DNA of 34,385 nucleotides, taken from J084 sp964471405. GTDB lineage: Bacteria > Pseudomonadota > Alphaproteobacteria > Sphingomonadales > Rhodothalassiaceae. Below the pieces are notes generated by a model, which saw nothing but the letters and a program-made list of their open reading frames with translations, had not been told where the DNA came from and ran no database searches. Below, piece after piece: positions 22,555 through 31,265 of the stretch. The stretch lies in assembly GCA_964471405.1 (NCBI GenBank), contig CAYYGH010000025.1, forward strand, positions 1-34,385. Reading direction: 5' to 3'. The number at the start of each line of letters is the position of its first letter. Positions within the stretch are counted from its first letter, which is position 1. Made by a program: the position numbers and the translations under genes.

Positions 22555-22974
22555 TCTTTCCTCAACTCCCTCGCTGTTCCTCGTCTGCATGATGTCTTCC
22601 TGCGCGATGCGGCCGGCCTGACCGCCTCATGCGTTGAAGACTGCGCCTCTCGCCTCCGACGGGGCGCATTTTACCATGCACGCCCTCACCGAACCCTTGA
22701 CAGTTTCGGGAGTGCCCGGCGCCCGGCCCCTGCGCGCGCTCCTCCGCCCCGACCGGCGGCATATCATCAAGCCATTGAGATAAAGGAGAAAATACCGACA
22801 GGACAAAGGGTGAAAAATCCGGAAATCTCATTCGGCAGATCCAGCCGAAATCGGCAGGTTCGGCCATGGTGACGGCCTGAAAGAGGAGGGTGCGGGAGAC
22901 CGCCAGCTCCCGCACCCTCATGTCTTTCACCGGTGATCCGTGGGCCGAATCCCCTTGGGGCCGGCCGGAGCACC
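22555..22974. other. Spacer between the TonB receptor and the di-iron gene
   Basis: 420 bases with no convincing gene. It holds the terminator-like hairpin (22886-22919), a smaller one (TTCGGC 22831-22836 with GCCGAA 22844-22849), and an AT-richer patch at about 22770-22830 that is the likely promoter zone for the leftward di-iron gene, though I found no clear -35/-10 pair. Confidence 0.5.
22886..22919 (-). terminator. Terminator-like hairpin after the TonB receptor gene
   Basis: GAGGGTGCGGGAG (22886-22898) and CTCCCGCACCCTC (22907-22919) form a 13-bp perfect stem with an 8-base loop, 56 bases after the receptor stop. On the minus strand it is followed by CTCTTTC, a weak T-rich tract. It is the strongest hairpin I found in the window. 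Confidence 0.65.
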
Positions 22975-25383
22975 TTAATAATTGTATTCCAGGCTCACCC
23001 CGTAACGTGCCGGATCGCCGAACAGGGCGAAGGCGATGCGGCCGCCACGCTGGGTGAAGAGATGGGTAATGTACTTCTCCTTGAAGATGTTCTTGCCCCA
23101 CAGGGCGATCTCCCAGTGGCCGCCTGCGGTGCGATAGGCAAGACGCGCATCCCACACATCATGCGCATTGGCCTTGGAGATCGGGTTGTTCGAGGGATCG
23201 AAGAACATCCGCGCCCGGTAGCGGCCATCGATGCGGGCCATGATCTCGCCCCAGTCGGCCCGGTAGGTGTACTTGACATAGCCACTGGCCGAATGTGGCG
23301 GCGACTCACGCAGTTCGTTGCCGTTGAACTGGCCGGGTTCGAGGATCGAGCCATCAGGCGCCACCGAAGGCTGCCCCGTAAAGCGGCGGAATTCGGCATC
23401 GAGATAGGCGTAGGTTGCGCCGATCTCCAGCGAGTCCGTCACCAGGGCGGTCAGCTCGACCTCGATGCCGCGCGAGCGCGCCTTACCGGCATTTTCCGTG
23501 ATGAACTCGCCGAAGGTCGCCCCCAGAGGCTGGAAGAAGCGGGTCACCTGCAGCCCCTGAATCTGGGTCCAGAAGGCGCTGATGTTGAAGCGGGCCCGCC
23601 GATTGAACAGATCGCTCTTGATGCCAGCCTCATAGTTGCGCGCCGTCTCCTTGCCGAAGGGAGTGGTCGCCTGGGTCGCAGTTGACGGCGACCCCGTAAA
23701 TCCACCCGACTTGAAACCGGTCGAGACCAGCGCATAGGCGAGCACGTCATCGCTCACGCGATAGTCCAGCGCCACCCGCCAGGACAGGTCCGCCCAGGAT
23801 TTCGCGGCGTGAACGGGATCGAACTCCTTGAGCAACAGCGGCAGACCCGAGAGGATGTTGTTGTCGACGGTCACTTCCTTGCGCTCGGTGGACCACCGCA
23901 GACCCGCCGTCATCTTCAGGGCATCGGTCAGATCATAGGATGCCTGGCCGAAGATCGCGAAGCTCGTGCCGTTCATGCGCTGGACGGACTCGGAATCAGA
24001 CGGACCGAAGGGGAAGCTCGGCTCGGTAAACGGTGGCAGCGCGGGACCGCCCAGCGTGGGGAAGAAGAAGCGCTCCGTGCGGTTGATGTCCTCAAACGAG
24101 AGCAGCGATCCCAGGATCCATTTCCAGCGCGATGGCGTGGTGGAGGTGAGCTGAAGCTGGACCGTGTTCTGGACCGAGCGCTCCACGGCCGAATCGTTGA
24201 CATCAAAGGTGAACCCCTGATCCGGCGGCGCCAGGAGGAAGGGCAGCGGGCTGCCGGAGCTGCCCGTCAGGTCGATCTGCGGTGCGAAGGGGGGCAGACC
24301 TTCCGAGTCTTCGAGGAAGCGGAAGTCCGCCTCGCGATGCGAATAGATCACGGACAGATCCGCGCCATCGAAGGCGTAATTCGTCTTGATGGCGAGCCCC
24401 CAGATGTCCCGATTGGCAAACCCCTCGGTATCCGCCAGGGTGGACCAGGGGTCACCTGCGCCGCCGAGGGCGATGTTCACGGCAATGGGATCGGATGCAC
24501 AGCCACAGTCATGCAAGGGCCCCTGGGAGCCGACCGGCTCGCGGTTGGTCTGACCGTGATGTTCGTCAGCTCCGTCGAACATGACCGTCACGTCCAGGCG
24601 GTCCGTCGCCTCCCAGCGCAGATAGGCCCGCCAGTAGAAGCTGTTCAGCTCACCTTGGTCCTTGCCGAAATCGGGATTGGGCATCACCACCTGGGACACG
24701 GGATCGACGTAGCTTTCCAGGACATTGGTCAGAAATCCGTCATGCTTGCGCCGGCTGAACGAAAACTTGCCATAAAGTCCCTTGGCGATCTGGCCGGAGA
24801 CAAGCCCTTGCGTATCGAAGGTGTCATAATTGCCCACCGTCTGACGCAGACGCACCACCGTCTCGGGGCCGGGCTGGAGGGTCACGAAATTGATGGATCC
24901 GGCGATCGAGTTCTTACCCGCCAATGTGCCCTGGGGGCCGCGCGAGACCTCGATGCGCTCAAGATCGAAGATATCCAGCGTCTGGGCTGAACGCGCCGCG
25001 ATATAGACACCGTCAATGGACACCACCACGGCATCGGAAGCCGCAGGCCCGTCCTCCTTTGTCGAAATGCCGCGAATGGCGATTTCGGGCTGACCCAATG
25101 TGAAGGCCGAAAAGACGAGACCGGGAGTGCGCCCGCTCACCTCATCCAGAGTGGCGATATCATTTTCATGAAGCTCGTCACCGCCCAGCGCGGTCACCGC
25201 CATCGGCACTTCCTGCAGACGTTCCGCACGCCGCTGCGCCGTCACCACGATCTCTTCCAGCTGACGCGTGGTTTCCTCCTGATCCTTGGCCGACTGCTGT
25301 TCCTGCGCGCGGGCGCCGGTCATGCCGACGGCAGCGATCAACACCGCGGCCATGGCAAGACGGGAAGCCGTTTGATGCCACAT
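22975..25383 (-). CDS. TonB-dependent outer-membrane receptor
   Basis: An 802-residue receptor that would import a scarce or bulky ligand across the outer membrane using TonB energy. Signal peptide 1-26 (cleavage after ARA), TonB box EEIVVTAQ (43-50), plug domain about 55-165 (QEVPMAVTAL, PEIAIRGISTKEDG, IEVSRGPQGTLAGKNSIAGSIN), and a 22-strand barrel to the end at EYNY. The ATG at 25383 has AGGGAG eight bases upstream. The plug style matches the large group of receptors common in sphingomonads and relatives, whose ligands range from siderophores to sugars and aromatic or steroid-like compounds; sequence does not choose. No siderophore, TonB or ABC genes are near; the nearest leftward gene is the di-iron protein. 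Confidence 0.95.
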   Translation of the reverse strand: MWHQTASRLAMAAVLIAAVGMTGARAQEQQSAKDQEETTRQLEEIVVTAQRRAERLQEVPMAVTALGGDELHENDIATLDEVSGRTPGLVFSAFTLGQPEIAIRGISTKEDGPAASDAVVVSIDGVYIAARSAQTLDIFDLERIEVSRGPQGTLAGKNSIAGSINFVTLQPGPETVVRLRQTVGNYDTFDTQGLVSGQIAKGLYGKFSFSRRKHDGFLTNVLESYVDPVSQVVMPNPDFGKDQGELNSFYWRAYLRWEATDRLDVTVMFDGADEHHGQTNREPVGSQGPLHDCGCASDPIAVNIALGGAGDPWSTLADTEGFANRDIWGLAIKTNYAFDGADLSVIYSHREADFRFLEDSEGLPPFAPQIDLTGSSGSPLPFLLAPPDQGFTFDVNDSAVERSVQNTVQLQLTSTTPSRWKWILGSLLSFEDINRTERFFFPTLGGPALPPFTEPSFPFGPSDSESVQRMNGTSFAIFGQASYDLTDALKMTAGLRWSTERKEVTVDNNILSGLPLLLKEFDPVHAAKSWADLSWRVALDYRVSDDVLAYALVSTGFKSGGFTGSPSTATQATTPFGKETARNYEAGIKSDLFNRRARFNISAFWTQIQGLQVTRFFQPLGATFGEFITENAGKARSRGIEVELTALVTDSLEIGATYAYLDAEFRRFTGQPSVAPDGSILEPGQFNGNELRESPPHSASGYVKYTYRADWGEIMARIDGRYRARMFFDPSNNPISKANAHDVWDARLAYRTAGGHWEIALWGKNIFKEKYITHLFTQRGGRIAFALFGDPARYGVSLEYNY

Positions 25384-25928
25384 ATTTTGATCTCCCTCTT
25401 TCCAGGCTGTATCAAGAATGGCCAAAAGGCCGAACCACCCGTTCCCTCTTCTGGACCCTGATGCGAGGAGGCGGACAGGCCCGCCATCTTGGATGATTCT
25501 TCATACATAAAATTGGCCCAAATGCGCAATATATGAAATGCCAGATATACCGGTAGGAGCCAAAATTTGCGTGCTTGTGGCATATTTGCAACATCTGACA
25601 AAATTGATCCTATCTTTCAGTGTGTTGTGCCAATCCCCTCGAAACAGATGGAACATGTTATTCCGCTTGGCGTGTTGGAGTGTATCATGAAATATCCTGC
25701 CATCGCCCGATCCATCATCGTGGTGGGCCCTGCCTGATTGCCTGCTTCCGGCGGGCAAGCGCCCCCATGTGCCTGGCGCATGCGCCGACCGGCCACCCGT
25801 CAGGATGAAGACGGCGGGAGAAGGGCCATGCGTCCGGCCCGACGGCAGCAGAGGCCGGGCATTCCGGCGGACGTGATCCTCCCCCCTCCCCTCGAGGGCG
25901 CAAGAAGCATGCCTCCAGGGAGTAAGGC
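25384..25928. other. Gene-free gap upstream of the TonB receptor
   Basis: 545 bases in which I find no gene on either strand. From about 25490 to 25720 the base composition falls well below the surrounding GC content, with runs such as TATATGAAAT and GCATATTTGC. It should contain the receptor promoter; a TTGCAA at 25586-25591 and a TTGTCA (minus, 25601-25596) are possible -35 elements without good -10 partners. AACATGTT (25652-25659) is a short palindrome. Confidence 0.55.
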
Positions 25929-26468
25929 TCATGCAAGCCGCGGCAGAAGTTCCACGAAGTTGCAGGGACGACAGCGGTTATCGAGCTGCCATTTGAGGAT
26001 TCCCTCCCAGGCGTCCCGACAGGCTCCGGGACTGCCCGGCAGGGCAAAAATCAGCCGTCCTCTCGCGATCCCGGCAACCGCCCGCGACTGGATCGTGGCC
26101 GGGCCGATCTTGTGGTAGGACAGCATCCGGAACAGCTCGCCAAAGCCGGGAATGGGTTTGTCGAAAAACCGCGCCACGGCCTCGGGCGTGACGTCGCGGC
26201 GGGTGATACCCGTACCGCCGGTGGTCAGGATCACCTGGATGTCGTCCCGGGCAAGCCACTCTTCCAGCACCCCTGCAATCGCCTCCTCCTCGTCACGCAC
26301 GAGCCGGCGGTCGATGAGGCGATGGCCGGCCTCAGCCAGTGCCTCGGCAAGATAGGCGCCCGAACGGTCGCTCTTGAGATCACGGGTATCGGAAACCGCG
26401 AGCACTGCGATGCCAAGGGGCAGAAAGGGCCGCGCGTCATCCAGCTTGGGCTGCACTTCTTCCCACAT
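25929..26468 (-). CDS. moaB: MoaB/Mog-type molybdenum cofactor protein
   Basis: A 179-residue molybdopterin-binding protein, probably adenylating molybdopterin before metal insertion or doing the equivalent MoaB role. The fold signature is present: AVLAVSDTRD (21-30), TTGGTGITRRDVTPEAV (82-98, with the conserved Asp92) and ALPGSPGACRDAWEGIL near the C-terminus. Length is typical. The start ATG 26468 follows AGGAGAAGG. It is last in a leftward set with the lytic transglycosylase (21 bases upstream) and uracil-DNA glycosylase; no other cofactor gene is present. Confidence 0.93.
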   Translation of the reverse strand: MWEEVQPKLDDARPFLPLGIAVLAVSDTRDLKSDRSGAYLAEALAEAGHRLIDRRLVRDEEEAIAGVLEEWLARDDIQVILTTGGTGITRRDVTPEAVARFFDKPIPGFGELFRMLSYHKIGPATIQSRAVAGIARGRLIFALPGSPGACRDAWEGILKWQLDNRCRPCNFVELLPRLA

Positions 26469-26489
26469 GATCGACCCTTCTCCTGCCCC

Positions 26490-28445
26490 TCACTTGGCGG
26501 CGCCGGCGGCCATCTCGCCCCGGGCATCGGCCAGCGCCGGAACCGGCTCGCCATCAAGAGGCTCATAGATCGGCCAGGCACCGGCGGCCAGAGCATCGAG
26601 AGAGGGGGTGTCCTGTCCCATCTGCAGCCGGTAAAGCCAGAGATTGGCCAGCACGCGCTCGACATAATCGCGGGTTTCCGCCACGGGGATAGCCTCGATG
26701 AATAGAAGGGGATCTTCTCCGGTCTTCAACTGGCGGCGCCAGCGCAACAGATTGCCGGGGCCCGCATTGTAAGCGACGGCCAGCAGCACAAGGCTGCGCC
26801 CGACCGGTTCGAGATCGAGAAGATGGGTGATATAGCGCTGGCCGACCGCCATGTTGAATGCAGGATCATAAAGCCGGCTGCGCCGCCAGCGCAGGCTGCG
26901 ATCTCCCGTCACATAGCTGGCCGTGGCCGGCATCACCTGCATGAGTCCCGAGGCCCCCACCCGCGAGACGGCACGCGCCCGGAACTTCGACTCCTGGCGC
27001 ATGAAGGCGAACAGCAAGGCGCGATCGATGACGAATCCGCCCTCGGGCTCCCAGTCCGGCAGGGGATAGCGCATGGCGGCCGTCACCGCCTCGTCCGAGA
27101 GCAGGCGCGTAAGCGCCAGCTGGCTTGCCGGCAGCTTGAGCGCAGCCGCAAGAGCGGCAAGAGCCGGCCAGTCCTCATCCTCGCTTCGCCCGAGCAGCAG
27201 CCGCATTTCCTCATCGGCCCGATGCGTTTCTCCGACCTCGGCAAGCGCCAGAATGCGGCGCACCGCCTTGCGCTGCATCAGCCGCGCAAGGCTGTCCGCG
27301 TCAAGCGCGGGCTGTCGCCAGTCAAAGTGCAAGGGGTCCCCCAGCAACCGCAGCGCCAGCAGACCATAGAAGCTTTCCCTGGCTTGGGCTGCCAGCCGCA
27401 GCGCCCCGGCAGCCGCCTCCGCCTGCCCCAAGCGCCAGAAGGCCCGCGCAGCCCAGAAGGCGGCGGCCGCTCTGGCTGAAGACGGGCGTCCGGAGAGCGA
27501 AGCGGCTGCGGCAAAGAAGGTGGCGGAGGCCTGCATCAGCCCTGCCCGAAAGGCCGCCAGCCCTCCATACCAGTTCAGATCGTAGGCCGCCTCTCCTGCA
27601 AGGCCGTCGGCCGCTTCCTCGCGACCAATGTCGGCCAGCGCCAGAGCCTTCTCGTCCCGGCCGGCGAAAAAGAAGGCCTTGGTGAGCCGGCCGAAAAGCT
27701 CCGCCGTCTCGGAAGGGGTCAGAAGGCCCGTGCGCAGCATCGCCCAACCATAGCGCTCGGCATGTTCGAGGTGACGACGCCGGATCTCGCGCTTGATGCG
27801 GGCAAAGAAACGCTGGACATGCTGGCGTTCTTCCCGGCTGCGGCCATGCGCCTGCAGCTCAAGCGGCGCCGGGGCGGCCTCGGCCCGCGCGGCCGGGATC
27901 GGCAGAGCCGTCCTGCGGGGGCGCGGCGGCCGGGCCCGCGGCCCTCCACGCTTGCGGGCCAGACGGTAGACGGCCCAGGCTCCGGGATGATCGCGATAAT
28001 GCCGCAGCCAGTTCCGGAGCTCCCGATAGCGTGAGCGATAGGCGGTCGGATGCATGAGACGCTGGTAGAGGACATGGCCCATCAGAATCCGGTTGTCGAG
28101 CTGCCGGATCAGCCGGTCGGCCTCATGCCAGCGCCCTTGCTGCTGGAGCGCGAAGATCCGCCGATAGCGCGCAATATCGGCATCCGAAAGCATCCGGGGC
28201 AGCGTAACGGGAACGGACATCTCCTCCCCCTCAGGGGAGACGGATGGCGCCTGCGGCTCATGCGCCGTTTGCGTTCCGGTGGTGGCTGCCTCCCCCGACG
28301 GAATGGCGGTCGGCCCGGTCTCGTCTGCAGTGGCAAGGAGGGTGTCGGCTTCCTGGGTCCACGCCGACAGCGGCAGCAGCCCGGCGCAAATGAGGGCAAG
28401 CATGCGGCCTGCCCGTCCCGCCTTTCCCCACGCAAGCCGTTCCAT
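26490..28445 (-). CDS. Soluble lytic murein transglycosylase (Slt70-like)
   Basis: A 651-residue periplasmic enzyme that cleaves the glycan strand of peptidoglycan to 1,6-anhydro products. A signal peptide covers about 1-30 (hydrophobic core MLALICAGLLPLSAW) followed by a Thr/Pro/Glu-rich linker to about 85. Helical superhelix repeats run from about 90 to 450. The C-terminal SLT domain begins near 470 with catalytic E485 in RQESKF, then GASGLMQVMPATA and AYNAGPGN. Length matches Slt70. ATG 28445 is followed by a second possible start at 28403 (MLALIC), which would give a shorter signal peptide. It lies 24 bases after the uracil-DNA glycosylase stop. Confidence 0.94.
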   Translation of the reverse strand: MERLAWGKAGRAGRMLALICAGLLPLSAWTQEADTLLATADETGPTAIPSGEAATTGTQTAHEPQAPSVSPEGEEMSVPVTLPRMLSDADIARYRRIFALQQQGRWHEADRLIRQLDNRILMGHVLYQRLMHPTAYRSRYRELRNWLRHYRDHPGAWAVYRLARKRGGPRARPPRPRRTALPIPAARAEAAPAPLELQAHGRSREERQHVQRFFARIKREIRRRHLEHAERYGWAMLRTGLLTPSETAELFGRLTKAFFFAGRDEKALALADIGREEAADGLAGEAAYDLNWYGGLAAFRAGLMQASATFFAAAASLSGRPSSARAAAAFWAARAFWRLGQAEAAAGALRLAAQARESFYGLLALRLLGDPLHFDWRQPALDADSLARLMQRKAVRRILALAEVGETHRADEEMRLLLGRSEDEDWPALAALAAALKLPASQLALTRLLSDEAVTAAMRYPLPDWEPEGGFVIDRALLFAFMRQESKFRARAVSRVGASGLMQVMPATASYVTGDRSLRWRRSRLYDPAFNMAVGQRYITHLLDLEPVGRSLVLLAVAYNAGPGNLLRWRRQLKTGEDPLLFIEAIPVAETRDYVERVLANLWLYRLQMGQDTPSLDALAAGAWPIYEPLDGEPVPALADARGEMAAGAAK

Positions 28446-28469
28446 CCCGCTCGGCGATCCTTCCCGCGC

Positions 28470-29351
28470 TTACACCAGGCCCAGTTCGGCCATGCGATCA
28501 GCCAGCACCAGCAGGTCCCGCCAGAAGAGAGCCTTGGCCTGAGGCTGGCGCAGAAGATAGGCCGGATGAAAGAGGGGGAGCAAGGGAATGCTTCCGAGCT
28601 CCGGATCCTCATAGGCAAACCAGCGCCCCCGCAGGCGCATCACGCCCTCCTTGCGCTGAAGCAGCAGTTGCGCGGCCGTGCCGCCCAGAGTGATGATGAT
28701 CCGGGGGCGTTTCAAGGTGATGTGTCGACGCACGAATGGCAGACAGGCCTGCGTTTCCGCCGGTGTCGGCTTGCGGTTGCCGGGCGGCCGCCAGAAGAGA
28801 ACGTTCGTGATGTAGAAATTGCGGGCGCGCTCCAGCCCGACCCAGGCGATCATGCGATCGAGCAGGCGTCCGCTGGCGCCCACGAACGGCTTGCCCTGCT
28901 GATCCTCTTCGGCGCCCGGTGCTTCACCGATCGCCATGATCGGCGCGTCCCGGGCACCATCGGCAAAGACGGTGTTGATGGCCGTGCGCTTCAAGGCGCA
29001 GCCTTCGAATGCCCGCACGGCCGCCTCCAGCGCATCCAGATCATCGCATGCGGCTGCAAGCCGCTCGGCCTCGCTTGCGCCGAGAGCAAGAGCGGGCTGG
29101 GGAGGTGCAACAGGCCAACTTGCGGGCGGGGATGGGCCGGCAGGAGAATCGCCATCAGCCTGCCGGCGGATGACCGGCCTTTCAGCCGAGGGACGGACGG
29201 CATGGCTGCTGCTTCCTCCCGCCAATACCATCGTCTGCCCGGCCTGAGGAGCGCAGGCGGCATCGACACCCTGCTCGCGATGCCAGGCGAGCAGCACCGC
29301 CACCGCGTCCAGGGGTGAGAGGATTGCCGGTTCGTCGCCTTGTCCCGCCAT
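28470..29351 (-). CDS. Family-4-like uracil-DNA glycosylase without the full Fe-S cysteine set
   Basis: A 293-residue base-excision repair enzyme that removes uracil from DNA. Motif 1 is GEAPGAEEDQQGKPFVG (142-158), RPPGNRKP follows at 188-195, and motif 2 is HPAYLLR (262-268). Classic family-4 enzymes bind a 4Fe-4S cluster through four cysteines (CxxC, then one in KCRPP and one farther on). Here only C118 and C203 remain; the other positions are F115 and W187, so an intact cluster is unlikely. The first 100 residues are a low-complexity Pro/Ala-rich head. ATG 29351 has GGAGAG seven bases upstream. It heads the leftward set with the transglycosylase and MoaB and is divergent from ETF-QO. Confidence 0.9.
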   Translation of the reverse strand: MAGQGDEPAILSPLDAVAVLLAWHREQGVDAACAPQAGQTMVLAGGSSSHAVRPSAERPVIRRQADGDSPAGPSPPASWPVAPPQPALALGASEAERLAAACDDLDALEAAVRAFEGCALKRTAINTVFADGARDAPIMAIGEAPGAEEDQQGKPFVGASGRLLDRMIAWVGLERARNFYITNVLFWRPPGNRKPTPAETQACLPFVRRHITLKRPRIIITLGGTAAQLLLQRKEGVMRLRGRWFAYEDPELGSIPLLPLFHPAYLLRQPQAKALFWRDLLVLADRMAELGLV

Positions 29352-29408
29352 CGTGCAGCTCTCCAGGCATGTGCCCCCCACCCTCCTCCCATGAAGAGGT
29401 GATAGCAT

Positions 29409-29438
29409 TTGACCCCCCCATGCCGCCAAGGGCATAAG
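29409..29438 (+). promoter_or_regulatory. Candidate promoter for ETF-QO
   Basis: TTGACC (29409-29414), an 18-base spacer and CATAAG (29433-29438). The -35 is good. Transcription would start near 29445, leaving a leader of about 140 bases; this conflicts with full use of the ribosome site of the small ORF at 29449. Confidence 0.35.
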
Positions 29439-29448
29439 CGAGGAAATC

Positions 29449-29580
29449 ATGCGATGGAAAGCCAAGGGGATCCTGTCGGAGGAGGAGCGGACATGGCAGA
29501 AGAAAGGACAAGGCAGGGGCGAGAAGGATCTCCCCGCCGGCGAAGGGCTCCATGCTGCCGAAATGGAAATTGAGGGATAG
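29449..29580 (+). CDS. Possible 43-residue leader ORF before ETF-QO
   Basis: ATG 29449 has a good site (GAGGAA, spacing four to five). The frame encodes 43 very charged residues (beginning MRWKAKGILSEEERTW) and stops with TAG at 29578-29580, three bases before the ETF-QO ATG. It has no recognisable domain. It could be a coupled leader peptide or a chance frame in a spacer; its highly charged, repetitive make-up makes chance quite possible. Confidence 0.25.
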   Translation: MRWKAKGILSEEERTWQKKGQGRGEKDLPAGEGLHAAEMEIEG

Positions 29581-29583
29581 GGA

Positions 29584-31239
29584 ATGCGCGAATCGATGGA
29601 ATTCGATGTCGTGATCGTCGGTGCCGGCCCGGCGGGGCTGGCCGCGGCGATCCGGCTCAAGCAGCTGGCCGAGCAGGCCGGCCGCGAACTGAGTGTATGC
29701 GTGATCGAGAAGGGCTCCGAGGTCGGGGCCCACATTCTCTCGGGAGCGGTCGTTGATCCCATCGGTCTTGACCGCCTGATCCCCGACTGGCGGGAACGGG
29801 AGGACTGTCCCCTGAAGGTGCCCGTCACCCGTACGGAGCACTGGTTTCTGAGCGCGCGGGGTGGATTTTCCATGCCGCACATCCTGCTGCCGCCCATGAT
29901 GTCCAACCGGGGATGCTACACGGGCAGTCTGGGCAATCTCTGCCGCTGGCTGGCGGGCATTGCCGAATCCATGGGGGTTGAGGTCTATCCCGGTTTTGCC
30001 GCCGCCGAAGTGCTCTATGATGACGAGGGCCGCGTGATCGGCGTGGCGACCGGGGACATGGGCCTGTCCCGCCGGGGCGAGAAAAAGCCGACATATGAAC
30101 CGGGTGTCGAGCTCAAGGCCCGCTACACCTTCCTGGCGGAAGGCGTGCGCGGATCTTTGACGAAAGGGCTCATCAAACGATTCGGACTGCGGGAGGGTGC
30201 CGACCCCCAGACCTATGCCATCGGACTGAAGGAATTGTGGGAGATCCCGCCGGAAAAGCACCGCGAGGGTCTTGTCATCCACACCCAGGGCTGGCCGCTT
30301 GACGACGTCGCAGGCGGCGGCTTCATCTACCATCAGGAAAACAACCAGCTTGCCATCGGATTCGTCGTGGCGCTCGACTATGCGAATCCGCATCTGTCTC
30401 CCTACGACGAATTCCAGCGCTTCAAGACTCACCCCCGCGTGCGCCCCATGCTGGAGGGAGGACGGCGGATCGCCTATGGAGCCCGCGCGATCAATGAAGG
30501 CGGTTTCCAGTCGATCCCGAAGCTCGTCTTCCCGGGCGGTGCCTTGATCGGCTGTGCGGCCGGCTTCGTGAATGTCCCGCGCATCAAGGGATCGCACAAC
30601 GCCATCATCACCGGCATGCTGGCTGCCGAAGCCGCCTTCGATGCGATCGTGGCCGATCGCGCCCATGACGAGCTTGTCGCCTATCCCGAAGCACTCAAGC
30701 GCTCATCCGTCTGGAAGGAGCTCAAGGCCGTGCGTAATGCCCGTCCTGCGCTTGAACGCTTCGGCATCTGGGGAGGCACGCTTTATGCCGGTATCGAGCT
30801 GTGGCTGCATGCGCTGGGGCTGGGTTTCCTTGTCCCCTGGACATTCCATCACCGGGGCGAGGACCATGCCCATACCGGTCGGGCCGAAGACTACGAACCG
30901 ATCGCATACCCCAAACCGGACGGCGAGATCACGTTCGACAAACTTTCAAGCGTCTTCCTGTCCAACACCAATCACGAGGAAGACCAGCCGATCCATCTTC
31001 AGCTCAAGGATCCGGAACGGCCGGTCAAGCTGAACTGGCCGGAATATGCCGCACCCGAGGAACGCTACTGTCCGGCCGGCGTCTACGAGATCGTCGGCAA
31101 GGAGGAAGGCAGGCCGCGCCTTCAGATCAACGCCCAGAATTGCGTCCACTGCAAGACCTGCGACATCAAGGACGTCACGCAGAACATCAACTGGGTGGTG
31201 CCGGAGGGCGGCGGCGGCCCGAATTATCCCAACATGTAA
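29584..31239 (+). CDS. Electron transfer flavoprotein-ubiquinone oxidoreductase
   Basis: A 551-residue membrane-associated flavoprotein that passes electrons from reduced ETF (fatty-acid and amino-acid dehydrogenation) to ubiquinone. FAD-binding motif VVIVGAGPAGLAAA lies at 9-22; other family blocks are GAHILSGAVVDP, EGVRGSL, GGFIYHQENNQL and GCAAGFVNVPRIKGSHNA. The 4Fe-4S ligands are C496 (YCPAGVYE), C520, C523 and C526 (NCVHCKTCDIKD). Length and motifs are normal for the family. ATG 29584 has GAGGGA six bases upstream; ATG 29596 is less likely. The next gene begins 27 bases downstream. ETF subunit genes are not in the window. Confidence 0.97.
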   Translation: MRESMEFDVVIVGAGPAGLAAAIRLKQLAEQAGRELSVCVIEKGSEVGAHILSGAVVDPIGLDRLIPDWREREDCPLKVPVTRTEHWFLSARGGFSMPHILLPPMMSNRGCYTGSLGNLCRWLAGIAESMGVEVYPGFAAAEVLYDDEGRVIGVATGDMGLSRRGEKKPTYEPGVELKARYTFLAEGVRGSLTKGLIKRFGLREGADPQTYAIGLKELWEIPPEKHREGLVIHTQGWPLDDVAGGGFIYHQENNQLAIGFVVALDYANPHLSPYDEFQRFKTHPRVRPMLEGGRRIAYGARAINEGGFQSIPKLVFPGGALIGCAAGFVNVPRIKGSHNAIITGMLAAEAAFDAIVADRAHDELVAYPEALKRSSVWKELKAVRNARPALERFGIWGGTLYAGIELWLHALGLGFLVPWTFHHRGEDHAHTGRAEDYEPIAYPKPDGEITFDKLSSVFLSNTNHEEDQPIHLQLKDPERPVKLNWPEYAAPEERYCPAGVYEIVGKEEGRPRLQINAQNCVHCKTCDIKDVTQNINWVVPEGGGGPNYPNM

Positions 31240-31265
31240 CCTCACTCTCAAGGCGGATCGTCTGG

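Noticed and set aside
23809..24990. 393-codon frame on the plus strand
   Set aside because: It is antisense to the TonB receptor, which has continuous family motifs.
25738..26118. Possible gene behind GGGAGAAGGGCC at 25828
   Set aside because: The frame overlaps the end of moaB on the other strand and has a low-complexity Arg/Pro composition without any domain.
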